A stretch of 64,000 bases of DNA from Alphaproteobacteria bacterium (GCA_030433005.1 JAUILQ010000011.1:1-64000), one strand, 5' to 3'; positions 7,945 to 16,682 are shown, counted from the first letter of the stretch. Notes: a model not told the origin generated them from the letters alone. Program-made: numbers and translations.

Positions 7945-8904
7945 TCAGGCCGCCAGTCGGGCGAGATACTGCCCGACGAAATCGAACTGAACGCTCTCCG
8001 AAAAGGCCCGCGACAGGCGCTCGGTCACGCTGCCCGGCACGCGGCCGGATCCGATCGGCCGGCCGTCGAGCGAGCGGATCGGGCAGAGGCACAGGCTGGT
8101 CGAGGTCAGGAAGCCCTCCTCCGCGGTGATCGCGTCATAGGGGTCGAGGTCGGTCTCCTCAACGGCAATTCCCAGGGTCGCCGCCAGTTCCATCACCGTC
8201 TCCCGGGTGATGCCCGGCAGCACCCTCTGGGCGCGCGGCGTCTTGAGCACGCCGTCGATCACCAGGAAGAGGTTGCAGCCGATGCCCTCGCAGAGATTGC
8301 CGTGCTGGTCGAGCAGCACCGCCCAGGCGTCGGGATTGCCGCCGCTGGCAGCCAGCTGGCCCAAGGTCAGATTGAGATAATTGTGGGTCTTGGCGCGCGG
8401 CGACAAGGCCTCGGGCGGCGTCCGGCGCACCCAGGGGATCACCACGTCGATGCCGTCGCGAAACAGCGGCGCGCGCCGAGCCAACGGCAGCGGCGTGCAT
8501 TCGACGATCACCGTCGGCCGATCGCCCGCCGCCGCACCGCCGCCCGCCCCTCCGGCGGCGCCTCGGCCGTCGTCCTCGCCGGCCGGCACGCCGCGGGTCA
8601 CGCGCTGGGTCAGCCACCAGTCGCCGGCGGCCTCGCGCAGCGGCTCGTTGCGGGCGACGACCTCCTCGCTGATCGCGATCAGCTCGGCGGGGGACAGCCC
8701 GGGATCGATACGCAGGTAGGCCAGCGAGCGGTAGAGCCGCTCGACGTGCTCGGCCAGCTTGTGGATGCGGCCGCGGAAGGTCCGGGCGGTGTCGAACACC
8801 GCGTCGCCATGGATGAAGCCGCGATCCCGGAAGGGAATGCGGATCTCGGCCTCGGGCAGGTAGCTGCCGTTGAACCAGGCAACGCGCTCCCGGGAAGCCG
8901 TCAT
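7945..8904 (-). CDS. Class IV PLP-dependent aminotransferase (D-amino acid / branched-chain type)
   Basis: A 319-residue fold-type IV PLP enzyme, related to D-alanine aminotransferase, IlvE and 4-amino-4-deoxychorismate lyase. Evidence: RDRGFIHGDAVFDTARTFRG near the N-terminus; the PLP-binding Lys in SPRAKTHNYLNL (Lys172) followed by LGQLAASGGNPDAWAVLLD; and LCEGIGCNLFLV, where Glu206 contacts the pyridine nitrogen. A Gly/Ala-rich insertion at residues 112-127 interrupts the small domain. The start is ATG 8904. It stands as a single gene between clpS and the phasin, so the substrate cannot be deduced from neighbours. IlvE-like and D-amino-acid roles are both possible. Confidence 0.85.
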   Translation of the reverse strand: MTASRERVAWFNGSYLPEAEIRIPFRDRGFIHGDAVFDTARTFRGRIHKLAEHVERLYRSLAYLRIDPGLSPAELIAISEEVVARNEPLREAAGDWWLTQRVTRGVPAGEDDGRGAAGGAGGGAAAGDRPTVIVECTPLPLARRAPLFRDGIDVVIPWVRRTPPEALSPRAKTHNYLNLTLGQLAASGGNPDAWAVLLDQHGNLCEGIGCNLFLVIDGVLKTPRAQRVLPGITRETVMELAATLGIAVEETDLDPYDAITAEEGFLTSTSLCLCPIRSLDGRPIGSGRVPGSVTERLSRAFSESVQFDFVGQYLARLAA

Positions 8905-8995
8905 GGCGCTGGTACCCCCTCTTCGAAGCTCCGCCGAAAAAAGGTTAACATGCCCGAGGAGTCGCCGCAGCGCCGATCGCGCCGCCGTGACGCCC

Positions 8996-9027
8996 CCGAA
9001 ACGACAAGGCCTTCCGAAACGACAAGG
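8996..9027. repeat. 14-bp direct repeat (CCGAAACGACAAGG) x2
   Basis: Two identical 14-bp copies lie at 8996-9009 and 9014-9027, an 18-bp period, immediately downstream of the phasin terminator stem. On the minus strand they give two T-rich TTGTCGTTTCGG tracts, which may help transcript release. Confidence 0.6.
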
Positions 9028-9051
9028 GCCCGGCGGAGAACCGCCGGGCCC
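9026..9051 (-). terminator. Terminator of the phasin gene
   Basis: A perfect 11-bp stem, GGGCCCGGCGG (9026-9036) / CCGCCGGGCCC (9041-9051), with a 4-base loop sits 31 bases past the phasin stop codon. On the minus strand it is followed by TTGTCGTTTC, a moderately T-rich tract. Confidence 0.75.
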
Positions 9052-9082
9052 GGATCGTACCCTGCGAAGGGTGAACGGCGAC

Positions 9083-9622
9083 TTAAGCCGCGACCGGCTT
9101 GGTCACGGTCTCGACGGTCACCTGGACCCGCTCCTGGATCGGCGCGAAGGCCTCGTTGGCCGTCTTCATCGACATCTCGGCGATCTTGGCGCTCTCGGCG
9201 ACGCAGCTGTCGAACAGCGTGCGGCCGTACTCGCTCTGCAGATCCATGAGCTCCTGCAGGTTCTTGGCGCCGAGCAGCTGCTTGGTCGTGGCCATGCCGC
9301 TCTCGACGTTGCCCTGCGCGAAGCCCATCAGCTCCTTGGTCAGGGTCTCGAAGCCCTTGGCGAAGGTCGTCGTGGTGGCGACGACGGCGTCGATGTTCGC
9401 CTTGTTCATCGCGACCAGGTCGTCGTAGTTCTTGAACATCATGGCGGAGGTCTTCTCCACGTGGTCCTTGGTCATGGATACGCCCTGCTCGTACTGCTTG
9501 GCGTAGGCGTCCGTGCCGGCCTTCATCACGGCCTCGACGGTCTCCTTGCTGGCGTTGACGGCAGCTTCGACGGGAGCCAGCACGTCCTGCTGGGCCGCCG
9601 CGGTGTTCTTCTTAGCGGTCAT
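9083..9622 (-). CDS. Phasin family protein
   Basis: A 179-residue, almost fully alpha-helical protein of the phasin family, which coats polyhydroxyalkanoate granules. Typical features are the Lys/Ala-rich N-terminus (MTAKKNTAAAQQDVLAPVEA), amphipathic repeats such as VEAVMKAGTDAYAKQYEQGV and DLVAMNKANIDAVVATTTTF, and a C-terminal part with VAESAKIAEMSMKTANEAF. There is no signal peptide or membrane span. It is transcribed alone: a strong terminator follows, and a promoter bracketed by two PhaR-like sites precedes it. This implies that the organism makes PHA, although no synthase gene is in the window. Confidence 0.93.
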   Translation of the reverse strand: MTAKKNTAAAQQDVLAPVEAAVNASKETVEAVMKAGTDAYAKQYEQGVSMTKDHVEKTSAMMFKNYDDLVAMNKANIDAVVATTTTFAKGFETLTKELMGFAQGNVESGMATTKQLLGAKNLQELMDLQSEYGRTLFDSCVAESAKIAEMSMKTANEAFAPIQERVQVTVETVTKPVAA

Positions 9623-9698
9623 ATCTAGCTTCTCCTCGTACTGGCTCGCCCCGGACGGTCGACCGGAAGGCTGAGCGGTGTCTCACCGTTGCGGCCTT

Positions 9699-9713
9699 TG
9701 CTGCACCGCAACA
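9699..9713. promoter_or_regulatory. PhaR-like operator site 1 (downstream of the phasin -10)
   Basis: TGCTGCACCGCAACA is an imperfect dyad of TGC/GCA blocks. PHA-responsive repressors of the PhaR family are known to bind such TGC-rich dyads in front of phasin and phaR genes. It lies between the -10 box and the phasin start codon, so a bound repressor would block elongation or initiation. Confidence 0.6.
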
Positions 9714-9720
9714 TACCGGG

Positions 9721-9748
9721 AAGATATGCACGCCCGGTCGCGAGTCAA
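9721..9748 (-). promoter_or_regulatory. Putative phasin promoter
   Basis: On the minus strand TTGACT (9748-9743), a 16-base spacer and TATCTT (9726-9721) form a recognisable sigma-70-type promoter about 100 bases upstream of the phasin start. Both PhaR-like dyads flank it. Confidence 0.55.
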
Positions 9749-9756
9749 GGGAATTT

Positions 9757-9771
9757 TGCTGCACTGCAACA
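9757..9771. promoter_or_regulatory. PhaR-like operator site 2 (upstream of the phasin -35)
   Basis: TGCTGCACTGCAACA differs from site 1 at one base and is the better dyad (TGCTGCA / TGCAACA around a central C). The two sites are 58 bp apart start to start, and each is followed by an ATMCCGGG tail, so a longer element has been duplicated. Confidence 0.62.
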
Positions 9772-9855
9772 TCCCGGGTGCCGGGAGCGCCGCGAGCCTT
9801 CCGCGCACGCCGCGCGGGCAACGCGACGAGGCGGGCGGACGGGCTTGCGGCCGGC

Positions 9856-9891
9856 CTCGCAACCGGGCTCGCACCCGGCCTCGCACCGGGG
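9856..9891. repeat. Three tandem 12-bp units in the phasin/Anbu intergenic region
   Basis: Near-identical 12-mers CTCGCAACCGGG, CTCGCACCCGGC and CTCGCACCGGGG start at 9856, 9868 and 9880. They lie in a 240-bp, extremely G/C-rich spacer (9772-10011) between the divergent phasin promoter and the Anbu gene. GGGCTTGCGG also occurs on both sides of the array (9841, 9901). No convincing gene or promoter for the Anbu gene is visible in the spacer. Confidence 0.6.
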
Positions 9892-10011
9892 CCTGCCGAA
9901 GGGCTTGCGGGCGGGGGGCGCGGCGCCGGCAGACGCCTTGCCGCGACGCGGCGAACCTGTCACCCTGACCGCCGATTCCGCCCCTGACGCGCCGCCTGCA
10001 CCGAGCTGTCG

Positions 10012-10773
10012 ATGACCTATTGCCTGGGATTGATGGTAAGCGACGGCCTCGTGCTGCTGGCCGATGGCCGGGTCACCGCGGGCAGCCAGGTCAGCAACGC
10101 GCGCAAGGCGACCCGGCACGGGCCCGAGGGCGCGCAGGTCGCGATCATGACCTCCGGCCTGCGCTCGCTCAGGGACAAGACCCTCGCCTTCTTCGACCGC
10201 GCCCAGCGCAAGCGCTTCCCCAACGGCCACGGCGCCATGCTCTCGGCGGTCGAGAGCTACTGCCAGTGCCTGCGCGAGGTCGCCGAGCAGGACCGCGAGG
10301 CGCTGGAGAAGTCCGATCTGCAGTTCAATCTGCACGCCATCGTCGCCGGACAGCTCGAGGACGACCCCCAGCCGACGCTGTTCCTGGTCTATCCGGAAGG
10401 CAACTGGATCGCCGTCGACCGGCGCACGCCCTATCTCTCGATCGGCGCGGTGGCCTACGGAAAGCCGATCCTCGACCGGGCCCTGCGCTTCGAGACGCCG
10501 ATGGAGACGGCGCTCAAGCTCGCCTATCTCTCCTTCGACTCGACCCGGTTCTCCTCGGCCGACGTGGGCTACCCGGTGGACATGATGACCTTCTCGGTCG
10601 CCGACCGGCGCTGGCGCGAGACGCAGTACGACTACGAGGACCTGGTCGCCCAGCGCACCTGGTGGAACGAGCACATCACCAAGCTGGCCACCGAGATGCC
10701 GCCGGGCCCCTGGGTCGACAGCCTGATGCCGGCCGCCGATGCGCGGCGGCTGTCGCTGGTCCGCGAGGACTGA
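10012..10773 (+). CDS. Anbu / BPH-type proteasome-like peptidase (family T1)
   Basis: A 253-residue member of the Ntn-hydrolase family T1, closest in pattern to Anbu (ancestral beta subunit), a bacterial relative of HslV and the 20S beta subunit. The protein begins Met-Thr-Tyr-Cys: after Met removal Thr becomes residue 1, the expected nucleophile, with no propeptide. Counting from it, Asp17 (in LLADGR) and Lys31 (in NARKA) match the catalytic Asp and Lys. The start is ATG 10012. In many proteobacteria Anbu genes stand beside alpha-E, ATP-grasp and transglutaminase-like genes; here none is adjacent. Neighbours are a phasin and a convergent lipoprotein gene. Confidence 0.87.
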   Translation: MTYCLGLMVSDGLVLLADGRVTAGSQVSNARKATRHGPEGAQVAIMTSGLRSLRDKTLAFFDRAQRKRFPNGHGAMLSAVESYCQCLREVAEQDREALEKSDLQFNLHAIVAGQLEDDPQPTLFLVYPEGNWIAVDRRTPYLSIGAVAYGKPILDRALRFETPMETALKLAYLSFDSTRFSSADVGYPVDMMTFSVADRRWRETQYDYEDLVAQRTWWNEHITKLATEMPPGPWVDSLMPAADARRLSLVRED

Positions 10774-10793
10774 GCGCCGGTCCTGCCGGCAGA

Positions 10794-11582
10794 TCAGGGC
10801 AGGCCGCCGAGCCCGTTCTCCGTCACCACCATGCGAAAGCCGCCGCGCTCGCGCTCCTTGAGCGGTCCGGGATCCTGCAGCGCGACCTCGTCGGCGCCGA
10901 GCGGGCGCGGGGCGTTGAACGGCACCCCGGTGCCGTCGGCGGCGAGCAGCAGCGAGACGAAGGGCAGGCGCGTGACGTCGCTGGCCGGGTGCTGCCAGGC
11001 CTGGAACCAGACCCGGCCGCCGGCGCAGGCGATGGCGATCCAGTAGAAGCGGGTCGACAGCAGCTCGGTGCCGGCCGGCGTCGGCTCGCCGAGGCCGGCC
11101 TGCTCCAGCGTGCGCTGCAGCCGCCGGAACTCCTCCTCGGACAGCGAGGCCCGCGCCTCTCGCCACTGCCAGGCGGAAAGCGGCGAGCCGAGGTCGATCG
11201 AGCCGAGCCGGTTGTAGCTGTCGGCATCCTGGACCCGCGCCAGCAGCTCGGCGCCGCCGGCGTTCGGGCCGGCGGGGTCGCTGGCGACCAGGTCGTAGAC
11301 CCGCAGCTGCTCCTGGTAGCGGCCGTTGTAGACCAGGCGCAGACGATCCGGGGCGCCCTCATGGCAGGCGCTGCGGATGTCGTCGCCGTTGAGCAGGCTG
11401 AACCAGGTCAGCTTCTGGGCGAAGGGCGTCTCGAGATCGCCCCGGTAGGTGCAGGCCGCGAGCAGCAGCAGCCCGCCGGCCGAGAGCGCCCGCAGCAGGC
11501 CTCGCCGGGCGCGCCGCGCCCGGCACGCGCCGGGCCCCGCCGCGGTAGGAAACTCTTTACCTGTTAACCTTAGGTTGGTCAT
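10794..11582 (-). CDS. Putative lipoprotein of unknown function
   Basis: A 262-residue protein starting at ATG 11582 with GAGG eight to nine bases upstream. Residues 21-44 have Arg-rich start, hydrophobic core and lipobox LLAAC, so Cys44 is the probable lipidation site; a shorter start would lie nearer the core but none is obvious. The mature part has no known domain. Visible stretches include FAQKLTWFSLLNGDDIRSAC, a polar central region, and two Cys residues that could pair. Divergent from the D,D-carboxypeptidase gene across a 135-bp, relatively A/T-rich spacer, suggesting a role at the cell envelope. No function is claimed. Confidence 0.7.
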   Translation of the reverse strand: MTNLRLTGKEFPTAAGPGACRARRARRGLLRALSAGGLLLLAACTYRGDLETPFAQKLTWFSLLNGDDIRSACHEGAPDRLRLVYNGRYQEQLRVYDLVASDPAGPNAGGAELLARVQDADSYNRLGSIDLGSPLSAWQWREARASLSEEEFRRLQRTLEQAGLGEPTPAGTELLSTRFYWIAIACAGGRVWFQAWQHPASDVTRLPFVSLLLAADGTGVPFNAPRPLGADEVALQDPGPLKERERGGFRMVVTENGLGGLP

Positions 11583-11717
11583 GCTTGTCGCCTCAGCTGC
11601 GGCTTGTGGGGGCAGCCGGCGTCGCGCGGACGTCGGAGCGCTGGACAGTAGCGAGCCAATTCGCGTAAAAGAAGGCGTGATTCGCGAGGCTTACGGACGA
11701 ATCTTCGGAGGTGACCT

Positions 11718-13022
11718 GTGCTTCGTCGAGCAGTTTCCCGTTTATCATGGCGTTTCGCCGGCCTCGCGCTGGTCCTTCTGCTGCTCGCGCCGCTCGCCGC
11801 GCCGGCACAGGCGGGCAAGTATGCCTCCATCGTCATCGACTTCGAAACCGGTACGGTCCTCCACGAGGCCAACGCCGACGAGCGCAAGTACCCCGCGTCG
11901 CTGACCAAGATGATGACGCTGTACATGCTCTTCGAGGCGCTCGACCGCGGCGAGCTGTCGCTCGACAGCAAGCTCAGCGTCTCGCAGCGCGCCCAGGGCA
12001 TGCCGCCGTCCAAGCTGTGGCTCAAGGCCGGCAGCACGATCCGCGTCGAGGACGCGATCCTGGCGCTGACCACGAAGTCCGCGAACGACGTCGCCGTGGT
12101 GGTCGCCGAGGCGCTCGGCGGCACCGAGATCCAGTTCGCGCGCATGATGACCGAGAAGGCCGAGAGCCTGGGCATGACGCGCACCAGCTTCCGCAACGCC
12201 TCGGGCCTGCCCAACCAGGGCCAGAAGTCGACGGCCCGCGACATGGCGGTGCTCTCGATGGCCCTGCTGCGCAACTTCCCGACTTACTACGACGTCTTCT
12301 CGACCAAGGCCTTCCGCTACCGCGGCAACACCTACAAGAACCACAACAACCTGCTGAAGGCCTACAGCGGCACCGACGGCATCAAGACCGGCTACATCCG
12401 GGCCTCGGGCTTCAATCTCGCCGCCTCGGTGATGCGCAACGGCCGGCGCCTGATCGCCGTGGTGTTCGGCGGCAAGACCTCGCGCTCGCGCGACAAGCAC
12501 ATGATGGACCTGCTCGACCGCGGCTTCGTGCAGGCCGCCTCGCTGCCCCGCTACACCCCCGATCCCTCGCCGCCGAAGCCGACGACGTTGCTGGCGCTGG
12601 CGCCCGCAGAGGCGGCGCCGGGTGCGACCGGCGTGGAGCCGACGCCGCCGGTCATCCAGCTCGGCGAGCGCAAGCTCGCGCAAGCGGGCGCGCAAGGCGC
12701 CGAGGCCCCGGATCTGGACGGCAGCTCGGTGCTCGATCGCCTGATCCGTCCGGCGCATGCGGCCACCGCCGCGGGTCCCTACGGCGTGCAGGTCGGCGCC
12801 TTCTTCGACTACGATTCCGCGCTCAGCCTGGCCAAGCGGGCGAGCGAGCGCCTGCCGGACCTGCTGCCGGCCGAGCAGGTCGTGGTGACCAGCCTGCCGG
12901 CCGGGGCCAAGACGCTCTACCGGGCGCGCATCCTCGGCCTCGGCCAGCCCGAGGCGAAGCGCGCCTGCCGCGAGCTGCAGCAGCGCTCGATGGACTGCCT
13001 GATCGTCGCGACCGGCGGCTGA
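11718..13022 (+). CDS. D-alanyl-D-alanine carboxypeptidase (S11) with C-terminal SPOR domain
   Basis: A 434-residue periplasmic penicillin-binding protein of the PBP5/6 type that trims the terminal D-Ala of peptidoglycan stem peptides. Start GTG 11718 has a strong GGAGG at 11707-11711. Signal peptide 1-32 ends APAQA. Catalytic motifs are SLTK (61-64), SAN (121-123) and KTG (223-225). A Pro/Ala-rich linker (about 270-350) leads to a SPOR domain (GPYGVQVGAFFDYDSALSLA to the end), which binds denuded glycan at the division septum. The classical PBP5 membrane anchor is absent, so septal targeting is likely through SPOR. A strong terminator follows. Confidence 0.93.
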   Translation: MLRRAVSRLSWRFAGLALVLLLLAPLAAPAQAGKYASIVIDFETGTVLHEANADERKYPASLTKMMTLYMLFEALDRGELSLDSKLSVSQRAQGMPPSKLWLKAGSTIRVEDAILALTTKSANDVAVVVAEALGGTEIQFARMMTEKAESLGMTRTSFRNASGLPNQGQKSTARDMAVLSMALLRNFPTYYDVFSTKAFRYRGNTYKNHNNLLKAYSGTDGIKTGYIRASGFNLAASVMRNGRRLIAVVFGGKTSRSRDKHMMDLLDRGFVQAASLPRYTPDPSPPKPTTLLALAPAEAAPGATGVEPTPPVIQLGERKLAQAGAQGAEAPDLDGSSVLDRLIRPAHAATAAGPYGVQVGAFFDYDSALSLAKRASERLPDLLPAEQVVVTSLPAGAKTLYRARILGLGQPEAKRACRELQQRSMDCLIVATGG

Positions 13023-13058
13023 CCGCCGCCGCCGCGCGGCGCGAGAGCGAAAGAACAC

Positions 13059-13087
13059 GGCCCGCGGCGCAAGCCGCGGGCCGTTTC
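13059..13087 (+). terminator. Intrinsic terminator after the D,D-carboxypeptidase gene
   Basis: Perfect 11-bp stem CGGCCCGCGGC (13059-13069) / GCCGCGGGCCG (13074-13084), GCAA tetraloop-like loop, then TTTCT. It separates this gene from the convergent chemoreceptor gene. Confidence 0.85.
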
Positions 13088-13155
13088 TCGTAGAGCGCAT
13101 CCGATCCGCCCGCCGGCCCCCTGGGCGCCCCCTGGGTCCGCGGGCGTCGACAGGC

Positions 13156-14580
13156 TCAGTCGGGCTTGTAGGCGAGACGCAGGCCGCCCCAGTGCCGGCC
13201 GCGCACGACGATCGGCGCCGAGACGTCCTTCATCAGCGCGAACTGCCCGCCGCCCATGTCGCGGCGATAGGCCTGCAGCAGGAACGGCGCCTCGTTGCGG
13301 CCGGCGGCCAGGCCGACACGGTCGTCGAAGACCCGCCGGTTGCGGCAGTTGGCGTTGTTCCACACCGGATCCTTGCCCTGCGGCTGGGCGAACTTGAGGT
13401 TGTGCGTCGGCAGGTAGCCGTTGCGGTCGATCGCCGCGCAGAACACGATGTGCGGATCGCTGGCCAGGACCGGCTCCTGGATCGCCGGCAGCACGCGGTC
13501 GGTGAATTCGGTGAAGCGGGCCAGCAGCTGCTGAGGGTCGCTGCCCGGGATCGGCCGGTAGTCCGCGTCGAAGAGCGCGTCCTCGGTGATCTCGCCGGCC
13601 GCGAGACCGGCCTCGAAGGCGGCCGAGACCTCGGCCGCCGCCGCGCGCACCCGTTCGACGAAGGGATGGTCGAGCCCGTTCTCCGGGCTGCTCGCCATCA
13701 GGCCGACGAGGCGCTCGCCGCGCCGCACCAGGCTGCCGATGCGGTCGCGCGCCTCGCCGAGCGTCGCCGACGAGCGCCCCAGGTCGTCGGAGGCCGCCTC
13801 GAGCGTGCCGAGGAAGCTGTCGGACTCGCGCTCGATGTCCTCGGTCGAGCGGGCGATGCCGGCGGCCTGCTCCTCGACCTGTCGGATCGCCCCTTCGACC
13901 GTCGAGACGGCGTCGCCGATCGCCGTGGTGCCGGCGCGCACCGCCTGCGCCCGCTCGGTGCTCTCGGTGCCGCGCGCGATCAGCGCCTCGGCCTGGCTGG
14001 TCAGTCCCTGGAGGGTCTGCTCGATCTGCTTGGTCGCCGCGCTGGTCTGGGTCGCCAGGGCCTTGACCTCGCCGGCGACCACGGCGAAGCCGCGCCCGGC
14101 CTCGCCGGCGCGCGCCGCCTCGATGGTGGCGTTGAGCGCCAGCAGATTGGTCTGGCGGGCGATGGCGTCGATGTCGCTGGAGACCTTGGCGACCTCGGCC
14201 AGGGCCTCCTGCAGGCCGCCCAGGCGCTCCTCGATGTGGTGCACCGAGGTCACCAGCTCGTGGATCTCCGAAAGCGACTGCTCGATGGTCTCGCGCGAGC
14301 GCGCGATCTCGCCCGCCGCCTCGCCGGCCGCCGCGCGCGACAGCGAGGAGGCCTCGCGCACCGCGTGGTTGCTGCCGGCCAGGCGGTTGGCGGTCTCGAC
14401 CATGGCCGCGAAGGCCTGGGTCTGGGTCTCCAGCACCCGGCTCAGCTGCTCGACGTTGCCGGCGACGTCCGCCACCTCGATCGAGAGGTCGCCGGCCTCG
14501 CGCGCGCTCTCCTCGATCAGCCTGCCCTGCTCCGACTCGCTGTCCGCCGTCGGCTCGGCCTGCATCGCGTCCTCCCGCAT
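13156..14580 (-). CDS. Soluble methyl-accepting chemotaxis protein with C-terminal sensor-like domain
   Basis: A 474-residue chemoreceptor without any transmembrane segment, hence cytoplasmic. Heptad-rich helices span about 20-310. The conserved signalling tip that contacts CheA/CheW is at 137-179 ([20 protein letters not shown] ... [18 protein letters not shown]). Instead of an N-terminal sensor, residues about 330-474 form a separate globular domain with [40 protein letters not shown] and a final [15 protein letters not shown], resembling the small ligand or redox domains found at the C-terminus of some receptors. One Cys and several His residues there could bind metal or haem, which is speculative. 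No che genes are near. Confidence 0.9.
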   Translation of the reverse strand: MREDAMQAEPTADSESEQGRLIEESAREAGDLSIEVADVAGNVEQLSRVLETQTQAFAAMVETANRLAGSNHAVREASSLSRAAAGEAAGEIARSRETIEQSLSEIHELVTSVHHIEERLGGLQEALAEVAKVSSDIDAIARQTNLLALNATIEAARAGEAGRGFAVVAGEVKALATQTSAATKQIEQTLQGLTSQAEALIARGTESTERAQAVRAGTTAIGDAVSTVEGAIRQVEEQAAGIARSTEDIERESDSFLGTLEAASDDLGRSSATLGEARDRIGSLVRRGERLVGLMASSPENGLDHPFVERVRAAAAEVSAAFEAGLAAGEITEDALFDADYRPIPGSDPQQLLARFTEFTDRVLPAIQEPVLASDPHIVFCAAIDRNGYLPTHNLKFAQPQGKDPVWNNANCRNRRVFDDRVGLAAGRNEAPFLLQAYRRDMGGGQFALMKDVSAPIVVRGRHWGGLRLAYKPD

Positions 14581-14639
14581 TGGCGTATCCCAGTAGGAGA
14601 GCTTAGGCCGACAAGGTTAATCCGGCGTAAAACCGCCGG

Positions 14640-15173
14640 TCAGGCAGCCTCGCGCCAGGTCTCGGCCGCCGCGTCGCCGTCGCCGGGCGCGAGCCGGGCG
14701 ATCTCCTCCAGCCGGCGTCGGGCGTGCCAGCTGAGGTCGCCCGACCAGGGGCCCTGCGCGCTGAACTCGGTCATCCAGCCGCGGATGCGCGGCAGGAAAC
14801 GGCGCTTGTGGCGGCGCTGCCAGCTGTCCAGGCTCCAGCCGCGGGACAGGCAGAGCGCGCGGCGCTCCGGCAGGAACACGGCGGCCCGCAGCCGCTGGCC
14901 CCGGGCCGTCACCGGCAGCAGGCCGGCGGTGTAGCCGTCGCCCTCGAAGTGGGCCATGCGATAGAGCCCGCGCCGGTCGATGCCCTCGACGAGCAGCCCG
15001 GCGAGGCGCGCGCCCGGCCGCGGACGGATCACCGGAAAACTGCCGTGGCGCGCCTGCACGCGCTGCCAGCCGGTCAGCTCGGCCGGCGTCAGGGACAGCC
15101 TGTCGAAGACGTGCGGCAGCACCATCGCCCGCACGTCGCGGTCGAGCAGCGTGCCGTAGAAGAAGAAGCGCAT
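14640..15173 (-). CDS. Gamma-glutamylcyclotransferase (AIG2/GGCT-like) family protein
   Basis: A 177-residue protein of the AIG2/GGCT fold. The opening MRFFFYGTLLD carries the YGTL substrate-binding loop, and ARLAGLLVEGIDRRGLYRMAHFEG contains the expected Glu (position 78) in the place of the catalytic acid. Enzymes of this fold release 5-oxoproline from gamma-glutamyl amines or peptides. The C-terminal 60 residues are unusually rich in Arg and Trp (WSLDSWQRRHKRRFLPRIRGW). It lies between the chemoreceptor and the sugar-nucleotide operon without overlap. Substrate unknown. Confidence 0.85.
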   Translation of the reverse strand: MRFFFYGTLLDRDVRAMVLPHVFDRLSLTPAELTGWQRVQARHGSFPVIRPRPGARLAGLLVEGIDRRGLYRMAHFEGDGYTAGLLPVTARGQRLRAAVFLPERRALCLSRGWSLDSWQRRHKRRFLPRIRGWMTEFSAQGPWSGDLSWHARRRLEEIARLAPGDGDAAAETWREAA

Positions 15174-15278
15174 CGCCCGGGCTCCAGCCGTCTCGTCCGA
15201 TCCCCGGCGGGGAAGGGGCTGGAGATAGCGGCGGACTCGCGCCGATGCAAGGCCGGGCGGCCGCCCGCGCCGCGCCGG

Positions 15279-16682
15279 CTAGCCCAGGGACAGCGGCGGC
15301 GCCTCGAGGCCGCTCGCCTCGAGCTGCGCGCCGAGCGCCGCGTAGAGCCGCTGCAGGCCGGCCTCGTCCTGCGCCTCGCAGCGCGCGACCAGGACGTCCT
15401 GGGTGTTGGAGGCACGCAGCAGCCACCAGCCGTCCGCGGTCTTGACCCGGACGCCGTCAACGTCGTTGACCTCGGCGCCGGCGTCCCTGAGCCGCGCCGC
15501 GACCTCCTCGATGACCACGAACTTGCGGGTCTCGTCGCAGGGAAAGCGCAGCTCCGGCGTGTTGACGACCTTGGGCAGGGAATCCCGGAAGGCGGCCAGG
15601 CTGTCGCCGAAGGTGCCGATCGCGTTGAGCAGCCGCACGGCGGCGTAGAGCGCGTCGTCGTGGCCGTAGAAGCGGTCGGCGAAGAACAGGTGCGCGCTCA
15701 TCTCGCCGGCGAAGGGGGCACCGGTCTCGTGCATCTTCGCCTTGACCAGGGAGTGCCCGGTCTGGCCCATGATCGGCTTGCCGCCGAGCGCGGCGATGCC
15801 GTCGAACAGCACCTGGCTGGCCTTGACGTCGGCGATGATCGGCGCGCCCGGGCGCTCCTCCAGAACCTCGCGGGCGAGCAGCAGCATCAGCTGGTCGCCC
15901 CAGAGCACCCGACCCTGGCCGTCGAGCGCGCCGATCCGGTCGCCGTCGCCGTCGAAGGCGATGCCCAGGTCGCAGCCCTGCTCCAGCACGGTCTTGCGCA
16001 GGACCTCGAGGTTCTCCGGCACGGTCGGGTCGGGATGGTGGTTGGGGAAGCGGCCGTCGACCTCCTGGTAGAGCAGGATGTGCTCGCCCGGCAGGCCGGC
16101 GGTCAGCCGGACCATCGCCGGCCCGGCGGCGCCGTTGCCGGCGTCCCAGGCGATCTTCAGGTCGCGCGGCCCGTCGAAGTCGCGCAGCAGGCGCGCGACG
16201 TAGCGCTCCATCAGGTCGATCGACTCGGCGCCGCCCTCGCCGGTCTCCCAGTCGCCGGCCTCGGCCATGCGGCCGAGCTCGACGATCCTCTCGCCGAACA
16301 GCGATTTCTTGCCGAGCATCAGCTTGAAGCCGTTGTACTCCGGCGGGTTGTGCGAGCCGGTGATCATGATGCCGCCGCCGGCGTCGAGCTCGTGGACCGC
16401 GTAGTAGAGCATCGGCGTCGGCCCGAGGCCGATGCGCAGCGCCTTGACGCCGCTGGCCTGCAGGCCGCGGACCACGGCCTGCTCCAGCTCGGGCGAGGAC
16501 AGCCGCCCGTCGTAGCCGACGGCGACGCTGTCGCCGCCCTGGCGGCGCACCATCGTCGCGACGCCGCGGGCCAGCGCCTCGGCGTCGGCGGCGTGCAGGG
16601 TCTTGCCGACGACGCCGCGGACGTCGTAGGCGCGCAGGACGGTCGGGTCGAAACGGTGGCGCTCCATGGCCTCAGGCTCCAA
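15279..16682 (-). CDS. Phosphomannomutase / phosphoglucomutase
   Basis: A 467-residue alpha-D-phosphohexomutase (ManB/AlgC/PgmG type) that interconverts hexose 6- and 1-phosphates. Key features: the phosphoserine loop TGSHNP (108-113, Ser110), the Mg-binding DGDGDR (244-249), the sugar-binding GEMSAH (326-331), and the C-terminal phosphate-binding RASNTQ. ATG 16682 overlaps the end of ugd by 11 bases; a second ATG at 16667 is an alternative start. Third gene of galU-ugd-manB, so it supplies glucose-1-P or mannose-1-P for nucleotide sugars used in envelope polysaccharide. Which hexose is preferred cannot be told from sequence. Confidence 0.93.
   Translation of the reverse strand: MEPEAMERHRFDPTVLRAYDVRGVVGKTLHAADAEALARGVATMVRRQGGDSVAVGYDGRLSSPELEQAVVRGLQASGVKALRIGLGPTPMLYYAVHELDAGGGIMITGSHNPPEYNGFKLMLGKKSLFGERIVELGRMAEAGDWETGEGGAESIDLMERYVARLLRDFDGPRDLKIAWDAGNGAAGPAMVRLTAGLPGEHILLYQEVDGRFPNHHPDPTVPENLEVLRKTVLEQGCDLGIAFDGDGDRIGALDGQGRVLWGDQLMLLLAREVLEERPGAPIIADVKASQVLFDGIAALGGKPIMGQTGHSLVKAKMHETGAPFAGEMSAHLFFADRFYGHDDALYAAVRLLNAIGTFGDSLAAFRDSLPKVVNTPELRFPCDETRKFVVIEEVAARLRDAGAEVNDVDGVRVKTADGWWLLRASNTQDVLVARCEAQDEAGLQRLYAALGAQLEASGLEAPPLSLG

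Noticed and set aside
9772..10011. Short plus-strand open frames between the phasin and Anbu genes
   Set aside because: They consist of Arg/Ala/Gly-rich repeats produced by the 12-bp tandem units and have no ribosome sites.
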